A DNA stretch of 64,000 bases from Glomus cerebriforme (Eukaryota > Glomeromycota > Glomeromycetes > Glomerales > Glomeraceae). The stretch lies in assembly GCA_003550305.1 (NCBI GenBank), contig QKYT01000169.1:131615-195614 (forward strand), given 5' to 3'. Below are positions 1 to 9,590 of this stretch, piece after piece; the first letter of the stretch is position 1; the number at the start of each line of letters is the position of its first letter. The notes under the pieces are model-generated. The model was not told the origin of the DNA. It saw only the letters and a list, made by a program, of their open reading frames with translations, and did not search any database. Position numbers and translations under genes: made by a program.

Positions 1-145
1 CAAATAAAGATATGTCAGCAAAATTATCATTAAAAGATGATGAAAAGGTATCATTATTCTTGTATAAATCATTGTTATAATCATTAAAACAAAGCTTATC
101 AAATTCCATATTATTAAAAGAAGTTAAACACTCAGTATTATTCAT
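1..145 (-). CDS. 5' end of an unrecognised gene, running off the left edge
   Basis: A minus-strand frame opens with ATG at 145-143 and stays open for 48 codons to the edge of the window. The translation begins MNNTECLTSFNNMEFDKLC and is rich in Asn, Asp, Phe and Ser. No signal peptide or membrane segment is seen. A 48-codon open run in DNA this AT-rich is suggestive but not strong evidence. I do not recognise the family. The upstream 100 bp are AT-rich with no clear TATA box. It could be a chance open frame. Confidence 0.4.
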   Translation of the reverse strand, partial: MNNTECLTSFNNMEFDKLCFNDYNNDLYKNNDTFSSSFNDNFADISLF

Positions 146-533
146 TATTAAGAAGAGTTTTTCTTTAAAAAGATTAGTAATGTACTAAGAAAATAAGGAT
201 TTTTCTTCAAAGAAAACAAAAAGAGAAAAATGGCATTTTTGTGTATTAGATAAAAAAAATTTTAATGCAAGGTGAAATTCACCACCAAATTTAAACTAAA
301 TAATTTAAAAATTAAATAAAATTTAAAATTTATGCATTACGAAAATCAAGGTGAATTTCACCTCTGGTGAATTATTTGTAAATTAACCTCTGGTGACTGT
401 CAAATAAATTCATTAATAAAATAAATAAATAATTACTATTGTTATATTTGTATTTAGTGTATTGACTACTAAATGTTAGTTTAAAAGTTACAAAATTTGA
501 TATAACAAATGCTGACAATAATGTTACAGAAGT
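146..533. other. Gene-free AT-rich DNA with short GGTGAA palindromes
   Basis: No coding signal is seen. Around 270-400 there are several imperfect palindromes of the type AGGTGAAATTCACC and CCTCTGGTGA. They resemble the TIRs of the small element at 47272-47358 only loosely. Confidence 0.4.
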
Positions 534-575
534 TTAATTAAAATTCACATTCAAATAGTACCGAAGGGTGTTGAC

Positions 576-800
576 ATAAGTTTGATCGAAATCTACATCT
601 GAGTGGTACTGAAGAGTATTGATATTTACTTGAATATTAACCAATTGGTTGTTACAAAATTTAATATAAGTTTGATCGAAATCTACATCCGAGTAGTACC
701 GAAGAGTATTGATATTTACTTGAATATTAACCAATTGGTTATTACAAAATTTAACATAAGTTTGATCGAAATCTATATTCAAATGGTACCCAAAGAGTAA
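576..800. repeat. 90-bp tandem repeat, about 2.5 copies
   Basis: The phrase ATAAGTTTGATCGAAATCTA starts at 576, 666 and 756, giving an exact 90-bp period. The units are more than 90% alike by eye. Because 90 is divisible by 3, frames stay open on both strands across the array (a 92-residue minus-strand frame and a 65-residue plus-strand frame). I take those frames as by-products of the repeat and not genes. Confidence 0.85.
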
Positions 801-1630
801 CATAGATTTCAACTAGCATTAGAGCATAATTCAGCCTAAAATCAGCCAGCCAAAATTTAGCCAAAATGGACTATTTTAACTAGTGTGATAATATTCTTAT
901 ATAGCCTAACTTTTTATATAATGTAATTCAAATTGCAAATTGTAATAAAATTCAAATATGTTAGTTTAAAAATCATCTTTGCTTTTTATTGGTCAATCCT
1001 AAATCACATAATATAAATTTTCACTATAAAATTTGAAACAAAATCACGTGATTTTGAGTATAGGTTTCTGAGAATCCTTAATGTGTACCTGGATGTAGAT
1101 CTTTATTTTAGACCTCAGGAGCAAATGTATAGTTCTTGATCTATCTTGTGCATGAATCTTGATTCATCTTATTGTAAAATATATTATGCAGGTCAAGATC
1201 CTCCTGCATATAGTTCAAGATTCATATTTTGCCCTAGGAATGTAGACTCTTATTCTATATTTCTCTAAATTTGATTAGTTTGTGGTTGTATACCAAATAT
1301 AAAGTATCGTAAAAAAACTTAGACACAAACTTTTAAATAAGAATTTCATATTTTTGTGCACTTTAAAAATTAAAGAAAAATTGTACATTTTAAATAAATA
1401 ATAGAAAATATTAGTATATATTTTTGTATACTTAAAAATATTAGGAATAAAGATTTTTAATTATAATGAAATTATTTTATTTTATTTAATTTTAATAATT
1501 GTAAAGTATAGTTTATTATTATTTTATTATTGATGCTATATCTTCATTAAATGATATTAACAGTTAAAGCTAATCTCAGAATTAATAATTATTAACATTT
1601 TAAAATTTTTATCAAAGAAATACATTCTAT
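801..1630. other. Gene-free AT-rich DNA
   Basis: No coding signal. A CACGTG palindrome lies at 1045-1050. Between 1080 and 1260 there are short degenerate repeats around the words TTCTTGAT and CAAGATTCAT. Confidence 0.5.
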
Positions 1631-2150
1631 TCTAGTATTATTACAAAAAAAATCATAATTTCACAACTACTTAAGCTAGTCATATGAAAATTAATATGTA
1701 AGTGTTTCAATACCTGCTAAACAATTTTACTTAAGCTTTCTTTGCATATTTTCTTTGATTAAAGTGTTTAAATTATGCCTTGAAAGTAAAAAATACAAAC
1801 CGTTTTAATATTATTACAAAAAAACTTGTAAATTCACAACAACCTAAGCTAGATATACAAAAATTAATATATAAGTATTTTAATATCCATTGAATAACTT
1901 TACTTAAGCTTCCTTTATATTTTTTCTTTGATCAAAGTATTCAAATTGCGCCTTGAAAGTAATAAATAAAAATGCATCTTAATATTATTAGAAAAAAATT
2001 TATAACTCCAATAACTCTACAGTTAGCTTCACAATATTTCCATACCTGTTAAATAACTTTCTTAGATATTCCTGCCTATCTAGATTGACCTAAAGTGTTT
2101 AAATTGTCTTATGAAATCTCTATAAAGTATGAAAAAACACATTTTTTACA
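1631..2150. repeat. About 173-bp tandem repeat, three degenerate copies
   Basis: The marker TATTATTAC (or TATTATTAG) recurs at 1636, 1809 and 1983, a spacing of 173 and 174. Each unit continues with AAGCTAG, then CTTAAGCTT, TTTCTTTGAT and CCTTGAAAGTAA in the same order. The third copy is the most diverged. No coding potential. Confidence 0.75.
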
Positions 2151-2582
2151 AAATTACTTATAAAAATATTTATAAATTCATGATAATATTTTATGTCAAA
2201 GTTCTGAAAGATATTAGCTTTATTAATTAATTAAAAAAAACAGTTAAAACATATTTTTAAAAATAAAGGAAAGAGAAAGAAATAAAATGATTAACAAACA
2301 AATAATTTTAAAATGTAACTAATGACAATGATGAACCAATCAAATTCAGAAGGATCTAGAATAAAATTCTAGACCCTGAAGTTTACGTTAAAATTTTCCT
2401 AGATTTTTAGCACCATAGTATATGTATATAGAAAAATTCATGTGATTTCTGTAAATTTTATTCACAAAAATTTTGCCAAGAAAAATTTTTTATTAATACA
2501 CACAAAAAATAAATACAAAATCAGGATTACGCCTATGATACATGATGATTTTTCTATACTAGTATCTGCGAACTTATACTGC

Positions 2583-3200
2583 TTATTTTTTCTTGATTAT
2601 CTCTTTTACATAGCATTTCTTATTTGCAGATTCTTTATTAGCTGATATTTAAGGATGTTAACAGTCCGGTTTGGTCAGTCTTGGTCCGGTTCTTATCAGT
2701 CTGTGGTCTAGAACTGGACCGCAGACTGGTCCTATAGAATGGTCTTATAGAATGGTCTTATAAAAAAATTTTTTTAACTAGCTAGATATAAATCGGGCCA
2801 AAGTTATAGTGCCGGCCCGAATTATAGAATTTGTGTAAACACCGAATTATTTCACAGATTGATTTTTTTCATGTAAGGTGTTATCATAAGTCACGTGACC
2901 AATCATATATAATTCGGGCCGGCACTATAACTTTGGCCCGATTTATATCTAGCCGGTTAATTTTTTCTTATAAGACCGTCCTATAAGACCGATGGTCCTA
3001 TCGGTCCAGTCTTATATCGGTCCGGTCCAAACTTGGTCCTATAACCGGACCGTTAACATCCCTATCTTTTAACAAACCTACTATAACTTCCAAAATCCTC
3101 TTTATATTCTTGCATAATTCGATTGGATTTTTAATGGCATCTTCCATTAGTGAGATTTGATACTCGGTCTTACTTGAAATAGAGTTTCTATGCTAATGCC
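2583..3200 (-). pseudogene. Decayed 3' fragment of a SAM-like family gene, split by a MITE
   Basis: Read on the minus strand from about 3190, the sequence encodes KTEYQISLMEDAIKNPIEL, then a stretch ending RILEVIVGLLKD. The MITE at 2652-3062 then interrupts it, after which it resumes as ISANKESANKKCYVKEIIKK and a stop at 2585-2583. It aligns throughout with the C-terminal part of the better preserved copy at 5926-7068 (LRKSVKRVLEVIVGLLKDR). Homology also continues into the 3' flank (about 2470-2545 against 5541-5615). The 5' part of the gene is missing beyond about 3200. This is a dead copy; its function is unknown. Confidence 0.7.
2652..3062. mobile_element. 411-bp MITE with TA target duplication and nested 45-bp palindrome
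   Basis: The left end reads AGGATGTTAACAGTCCGGTT and the right end, reversed, reads GGGATGTTAACGGTCCGGTT. Both ends abut TA (2650-2651 and 3063-3064). Inside, 2782-2826 and 2908-2952 form perfect 45-bp inverted arms containing GGGCCAAAGTTATAG. The TA duplication and long terminal inverted repeats fit a Tc1/mariner-type non-autonomous element. No coding sequence is present. Confidence 0.85.
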
Positions 3201-3672
3201 TGCCAGTGTTTCGTTCATCTAAGGCTCTAAGCTGTCTATATACTAACGAACTCTAATCCGATTTCATTTGTCCCAACATCGATATTCTGGATAGAATAAA
3301 AATGGTCATCAGTTATGCATAGAACATATAGAATATGCAGAAGAAATAAATTTAAAACAGTATTAACCTTAGTAAAACTCACCGCCTCCTCGAAAGTTCT
3401 GAACAAAAAAATGGATATTAGTTCTTTGCAAAATTGACTAAAAAATTGATCATAACTAATTCGGAAAAAAAACTGGATCGAGTGATGTAATAGTTACTAT
3501 TTTAATATATTACTCCCCATGACTAAAAATCGTCGATCATTTATTACTAATTCGGAAAAAAAAAACCGGATCGAGTGGCATTAAAGGCTTTTAATACATC
3601 GGAGTTTTTCCCTTTTAAAGGAGAGCGTTCCTATAAACAAAATTACAAAGCTAAATTAGCAAAAATCTAGTT
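3201..3672. other. Upstream region with a direct repeat
   Basis: No coding signal. The phrase ACTAATTCGG followed by an A-run and GGATCGAGTG occurs at 3455-3484 and again at 3546-3577, about 92 bp apart, 100-220 bp before the gene at 3673. It could be a promoter duplication or repeat debris. Confidence 0.4.
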
Positions 3673-4785
3673 ATGGAGTTACATAAAAATCTTGTCAGAG
3701 ACGAGCGAACTATCGAGGTTTTTGTACGAAATCTTTCTAGAGCCATACCGGTATATTTAGAGTATATTATTGTTTTTCTTTTTCAAACAACTGTTGACTA
3801 AAATTTCTATACAATGCTTCAGAAGGGACGGACAGAAGAAACAGCGATATCTGCGACATCCGAACGGGAGACCAAAATTGATAGAAGTGGAAGTAGATGG
3901 TGCGATGATTCCAGCAAGCACAATGTTGGACGGCCTGTGTATCTTCTATTCGATAAACATCAAAGTTCCGGAGACTCTCGAGGAACAAACAGAAGATCTA
4001 TTCCCATCAGCATTAACAGTCTCATGGAAATCGGATCATCAGAAACACCATCAAAGGATTTCGTTTGGAGCGTCATTGATAGGATCCACAAACACCAAAA
4101 ACAACTTATTGAATCAACTACAGATATCCGACTCAGAGAAACAGTGCATGCTTCCACGGGACACGAATGGGAATCTGTTGACGAAATTGGAACCTTGCAA
4201 CTGTGCGGAAATCAACGCGTGGATTCACCTATCACAGTGGAGGAAAGACCTTCCAATTATGACGCGAACAATTCGTACGGATTCACAACAAACGATGTTG
4301 CCACGCGCCAATTGTCTGATGATAATGATATACAATATGAAGAAGATTTGCTCGGACTTCTTAATTTATTGAAAAATAAATATCCATTTCGTGATGAGAT
4401 GAACAAAGATGTTCTATATGATGATGAAATTGAAAGGTTTACTGTTCTTTATAGTATTACTAATGTTTGCCCTGTGCTTTCATGTTATAATTCAATTTTC
4501 TGGTTAAAAGACCCTGATGGCGTTATCTACATGTGGTCTCGTACAGATGACATGATGATACGTGGAGGAGATAATATGAAAGAGGCTCTGAGAAATTTTC
4601 TCTTTCACCAGGAAAATCTTTGCTATATCAATGAGTATACACATGAATTGATATCAGTAAAAGTAGCTAAAGACAAAGCTAAAAAATGGTATGAAGAGAA
4701 TAAAGAAACTGCAATTGAAACTGTGGTATTTGATAAATCACTAAAACTAGTAGGGAAGCAACAAAGAAGGAAAAATAAACATTAA
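3673..4785 (+). CDS. Unrecognised two-exon protein, 346 residues
   Basis: Exon 1 is 3673-3750 (26 codons from ATG, MELHKNLVRDERTIEVFVRN and on). A 72-bp intron follows, starting GTATAT, with TTGACTAAA as a branch-like site and CTTCAG at its end. Exon 2 is 3823-4785 in the same frame. Without splicing the first frame hits TAA at 3799. The predicted product is soluble. The N-terminal two thirds is Ser/Thr/Arg-rich and probably disordered. The last 150 residues look folded (around LLGLLNLLKNKYPF and WLKDPDGVIYMWSRTDDM) and end in a basic KQQRRKNKH tail. I do not recognise a named domain. The exon-2 5' half is much richer in G+C than its surroundings, and a second frame (3770-4372) is also open there, so the reading frame of the N-terminal half is less certain than that of the C-terminal half. 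Confidence 0.6.
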
Positions 4786-5925
4786 TTGTTTTCGCCTCCT
4801 CAAATGATGCAGAAATTATTTGATTTATTTACCATTTATTTTTAGTCATTTATAGTGTTTGTTTTATATTTAGCTTAATTAATTCTTTTAGTTAATGTAA
4901 TGTAAATAAAAATATATGCGAATTTAAACACCAATATTGTGAAAATTTTATGTAATAGCAGTGATTCTTTTGAAATTAAGAAAAATTAAGTGAAATATGT
5001 GCTTTCAAGGGAATATCCTAGGCCATTTAATGCGAGTCTCTGCGCCATACTAATTCATTGCTTTCTTACATTTCGGAAAAATTTCTATTTCTATTGCTAA
5101 TATGCTAACTACGAGATTCTCATACATCAGATTTCCGATCCCGCCCACTACCCAATTTTCGCTTGTATTTCTCAGATCTGTAGTATAAATCCGGAGTTAG
5201 CAAGAGATAAAAAATAAAATAGTTCTGCAAGAATCATTCTTACCATTATACTTCATTTTCATAATATACAGTATCACCCTGCGTTGTAATCAAAAGATTC
5301 ATTTCTCAGCGAATTATAGCGGTATGTAACAATATATATTGCGCCTGATTTTTTCTTTTCCAATATTGTTGTCACATTATCACATCATAAGTGCAACCGT
5401 GAAGAATCTTCACGATCAAAAATCACGTGAGTATTCAGGTCAAAACGCTAATAAACGTTTCTTGGGCATCCACCTGAACACTTATCTTCATGTAATTTCA
5501 AGTCAAGACGCCATGATATCTCATCAGTGAATGCTGTACTAAAAATTTTTTATTTAATACATGCAAGGAATAAATATAAAAGTTCGGGTCTCTGCCCGTG
5601 ATACATGAAGTTATTACGTTGCTACGTCACTAGGGTTCTATCCCATTACCTATCTATTCCTCCGCGAGATTACTCAATGACTTTACCCTTTCATTCCCCT
5701 CTACATGAAATACCATTTTCCGCATCTGTTATAATCCCCATACATTCATTATCCATATCATACTCATGTTTGCTTTGTGTTTGTGAGATAGTGAAGACAA
5801 TCTGAACGGTGCAAAGCTTCATCTTTTTTCGGACAGTAGCTTGATCGTGACGGTATTCAATAACTTAAAATTTCGTCAGCATGGATGACACATTTGATAA
5901 CACTCAAAAAAAAAAATCACGTGCG
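4786..5925. other. Intergenic, with a duplicated 3' flank
   Basis: No convincing gene; the 63- and 66-codon plus-strand frames at 5339 and 5605 have no recognisable content. The stretch about 5541-5615 matches the 3' flank of the dead copy at about 2470-2545 (shared order TTTTTTAT, AATACA, CGCCTATGATACATGA or GCCCGTGATACATGA), so the duplicated block is larger than the gene. CACGTG occurs at 5424 and 5918. Confidence 0.5.
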
Positions 5926-7068
5926 CGTTCTTGACTATCTCTTCTACACGACGCTTCTTAGTCGCGGGTTCATCACTACCTACTGCTCTATCCTTTAATA
6001 ATCCTACGATCACTTCTAAAACCCTCTTCACACTCTTACGCAATTCTGTATCATCTTTGAGATGTCTTCCGTTATAAAATTCGGTATTCAGTCTTGCTCG
6101 TACTATAGATGCCCTCGGTGCTGTGAAGAATGAAGTACCAGTCGGTTCCAGTACTGACTATACCATAGACGTAATCATAATCGGGATCGAACGCCTCATC
6201 AATCTTTCGCTTTTTCTTGTTCATATTTATATTCATCTGGAGGGAAATAGCGAAGTAAGTTGGCAATACCCATGCTCCAGCCTGTAATGAGCAAGTGAGT
6301 AGCAAAAAGTTTTATACTTACATCACACGCACTTCGACATTGTAGTAAGTTTTGGCAGATACCCACAGTTGCCTGATTTTGTTTACCCTCGGTCATGCAA
6401 ATTATTTCCTCCAATATCTCGCTGATAATTTTTTTGATTGCATAGTCGACACGACCAGTGTTTTCTTTTATTCACCTGAGGTGTGATGACCAAACCGTCG
6501 AGAAGACTTACAGCCGTATGTAAGATTGTTGAAATGTATTCACACCGCATAGCTTCGTTACTATCTACAACTGGTCCCATATTTTTTATCCTGCGGAGAA
6601 TAACGTCAATACATAGCTTAAATTCGGGGCGCTCGCGTTGATGGCTGTAATCCTGATATGTGAGCTCGGAATATTTATTAAAGAACCATTTAACACGAGT
6701 TATATCCCCGCTAACAATCCCATATTTCTCCGGCACCTCACTCAAGTCTTTCAAACTCTTGTACGAGAAGAACGGCTTTAATTTACGCTTGCCAAGTTCT
6801 TTAGCGAAGTCAGCAAGGTCTGAAGCGGGTCCCAAACCTAATCCAATACTTCGAATCTCTTCTTTGGTTGTCTTGAGAAATGCACGACCAGTAAGTTCTT
6901 GTATTTCTAAAATTTTTATAGCCGTCTTGCTAAGCTCCAAATCCTCCTCCCTACGCAAGAAGTCGATAAGTTCATTCGTTTTATATTTTCGAACAACCTC
7001 AGCTTGAGTGGGAGTTCCGTTGCTGTAACAGAGGGGGAGGTAGAAGCTGGCGTATCAGTTTCAGACAT
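5926..7068 (-). pseudogene. SAM-like domain family gene with three frame breaks
   Basis: The minus strand starts at ATG 7068 (MSETDTPASTSPSV). The conserved reading then continues in another frame as TPTQAEVVRKYKTNELIDFL, LELSKTAIKILEIQELTGRAFL and SIGLGLGPASDLADFAKEL, which resembles a SAM domain (about residues 20-90). A second frame change lies near 6465-6475, before NTGRVDYAIKKIISEI. An intron follows (donor GTAAGT near 6326, acceptor CTCCAG near 6240), then KKKRKIDEAFDPDYDYVYGI and TGTDWYFILHSTEGIYST. A third frame change near 6075 precedes DDTELRKSVKRVLEVIVGLL. The breaks sit in homopolymers (G5 at 7033-7037, A-runs and T-runs), so sequencing error is possible, but three in one gene argues for decay. 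I believe this is an expanded family of unknown function in Rhizophagus; that is recollection, not a search. Confidence 0.65.
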
Positions 7069-7580
7069 AGCTTTTATAGGGATATTTGACTCGGACAAAA
7101 AAAAAATAGTATTACGTGCTAAAAATTTATTTCTGTTAAGTATTGGGCATTAATGTATGTTTTTATGTCGCACAGGCATTGCATCATTACACGTGACCCG
7201 TTTCTGGTAAAAATTAAAAATTTCCACTCCACGTGATTTCGGCCGGCATTATTATATTCTCGGCCTGCATTAAGAAATTAAGCATGTGACAAATAATGTG
7301 TGACAAATAGGATTTTCCACACCGAAAAAAATCGTCCCAGTAAAAATGGAAACAGGGAGGGTGTGACACCAGTAACAAATTTTAAAGGTCACGTGGAATG
7401 GAAAAATTTTGTGGCGATACTGGGGAAGATCTGGTAAAATAATTATTTATGAAATAAATGTTGCCAAAAGTGGACAAATATTGGAATTTTTTTAAAAAAA
7501 ACTCTTTCCCCTTTTTTTCATTTTATTAGAATTCCACAGTAAAACAAAATTTTTTTTTACCACTTAATATTTTGTTAAAA
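7069..7580. repeat. Dispersed GGCCGGCATTAT repeat and CACGTG palindromes
   Basis: Around 7236-7320 the sequence reads CGGCCGGCATTATTATATT, then CGGCCTGCATTAAGAAATTA, then CATGTGACAAATAATG and GTGACAAATAGG. The same string, degraded, recurs near 19080-19135 and 36770-36905, and parts of it near 2800-2930. CACGTG occurs at 7190, 7230 and 7390. The segment 7310-7400 also resembles 48515-48590. Confidence 0.6.
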
Positions 7581-9122
7581 ATGGAAGTAATAGTATCTAC
7601 CTATTCAGACAAACTTTTCAACGAATATATTTATAATATAAAGTGCAAAAATTTAGGTAACAGACAATATCCTGCTATAGAAGACCTAACTAAACATTTG
7701 AACCTTTAGAAAGATGTGAAGAATAAAGTTAGGTCTTTGAATAATATTAGGTGGTTCATCAAAGGAGTTTCTGAATACACACAACTACTACTTGCACTAC
7801 TATTTCTTATCAGAAGGATAGTAAGTAAATTTTATGAAGACATATTGGATGCTAATATAAGAAGTTTAGACAAGGCCTTGGAGGATCCAACTAAGTACAA
7901 AATTACCATTGATGAACTTAAAGCCAAACTTGCTATGGCAAGTAAGGTGCAACCTCAGGTAATTAGACTACAGCTAACAATACCATCTTCAAAGAATATG
8001 CAAAAAGATTTAGAACAGCCAATTTTGGCAACTTCCAGTTAACAGAAAATACCAATGACAACTTATTGTTTATGCTGATCATAATACAGGAAGACCTACA
8101 TAAATTATTATCATAAGAGATACCACTTCAAAATACTGATCAGATGGAAATAGAGAAAGACATTCCTAAATCAGTTACTTTACCACCTGAAAAATCTTCA
8201 CAGAATAAATCAAAATCCAACAAGAAAGCAGAGTCATCTGTACCCTCTTCCAAAGCTGGTAAGAAAGCTAAGAAGGAGCGATTACCTCATATCATCACAG
8301 GATTTACAATACTGCCTAAATTACAGCCAAATGTACGTGATGTAATGTTATATGACATTCTGGGTATTTGGGATGCTGAAAAAATAACAGAAGAAATAAA
8401 CAAATACCTAGATTCTCTTGTAAAAACCACCCTATTGAAACAAGGCAAATACACTTGTGTAAGAACTACAATAGTACTGAGATCTACAGTACTTAATGTA
8501 TTTGAAGAAGATCAATAGCAAATATTATTAGATAACACTTTAGTCAGATGGTTCTCAGTAAACTGGTCTTTAGAATAATATAAATAAAAATCAGTTTTCC
8601 AAGCCATATTAACTGACTTTGGCAAAGGCTTTAAAAAATACCTTATTTTTCAGGATAAGGAATTTATGGTACACCATTGTCTTGTCATAATCAAACTAGT
8701 AAAAGATTCCAAAGGTAAACAAAAATTGATAGGGTTCTTCTGAACCTCAAATGATTTTAACCACACCTGCTAAACAGAATTTAAGATCTACAAACTCATC
8801 ATCAAATGAAAAATAGATCTGATTGGAAAGAAATGATTTGATTCCAAATACCTATTATCCAAAGCTTTCTCTTCAAAGAAACTAAAAGGATCAATTAACT
8901 CTAAGCTATCCACCTCCTTCATCTCACAAGCTGGAAGAAGAAATAATAACCACACCAAGAATGGCAAGAATTACTGTAGGTTAGAAGCTGTCTTGTCAAA
9001 TCTAACCAAGCAAGTGGATGATTTCAAAGATTTCTACCAGAAAAACCAGTTCAGTTTTAGATGCATGGCTGGCTTTGGTAATATAAGGAAATTCAATTTT
9101 GCCATGAAGAAAAAACTCTGAG
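7581..9122 (+). pseudogene. Decayed non-LTR retrotransposon ORF1-like gene
   Basis: ATG at 7581 opens a frame interrupted by TAG at 7707-7709 and then continued in frame from 7716 to 8042. A shifted frame follows at 8144-8518, with a Lys/Ser-rich segment and then VRDVMLYDILGIWDAEKI and GKYTCVRTTIVLRS, followed by more broken pieces (RWFSVNWSLE, LTDFGKGFKKYLIFQDKEF, KLIGFF). The Lys-rich linker followed by a beta-alpha-beta fold segment with VRWF and a lysine-rich end resembles ORF1 proteins of LINE-type elements in this lineage, from memory. There are at least four in-frame stops and several shifts, so this copy cannot make the protein. No reverse transcriptase is found downstream. Confidence 0.6.
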
Positions 9123-9590
9123 AAAAATTGGAAATGTTAGGACTAATATAATCGCTAATCCAGATCTGGATTTTCCTGTCCATTTCTCTTCTTGCTCTCT
9201 AACCTTAATTACGATCTTCCTTCCTTTTAATTAGACTAGGTGTAAAAAATATTCTATAGGACTCAAGGTAGGAATAATAATGCTTCAGAGCTCTCCACTC
9301 ACTAGGTGCTGAAATCATCAGAATGGTCTTAGGTTATTAGGTTATATAGTCTCTAATTTAGGTTTTATTTTTTTTCTTATTTCTTTTTCTTTTTTCTTTT
9401 ATATTTTTCCCTTTTTAATTTTTCCAGTGCATTCAGAACAAGTATTCTTCATTTTCTTTTTTTTTTTAGCAGTAGCCAGGTATGCTAGACATTTTGTATG
9501 AGTTGTACTTATTTACCGCTGTTTATCATGTGACCTTCATAAACCATATAAATAAATTACACGAGTTTAAAAATAAAAATAAAAATTACC
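9123..9590 (+). mobile_element. Probable 3' tail of the LINE-like element
   Basis: This stretch follows the decayed ORF. It is T-rich, has no coding signal and ends in AAAATAAAAATAAAAATT near 9570-9588, like the A-rich tails at 49190-49232 and (reversed) 63590-63612. Assignment to the same element rests on position and tail type. Confidence 0.45.

Noticed and set aside
534..812. 92-residue minus-strand frame with internal 30-residue repeats
   Set aside because: It is produced by the 90-bp tandem repeat, whose period is divisible by 3; both strands are open and no promoter or family is visible.
3770..4372. 200-residue plus-strand frame overlapping the gene at 3673
   Set aside because: Its second half degenerates into unlikely sequence and it does not connect to the well-formed C-terminal part. 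Kept only as an alternative reading in the findings.
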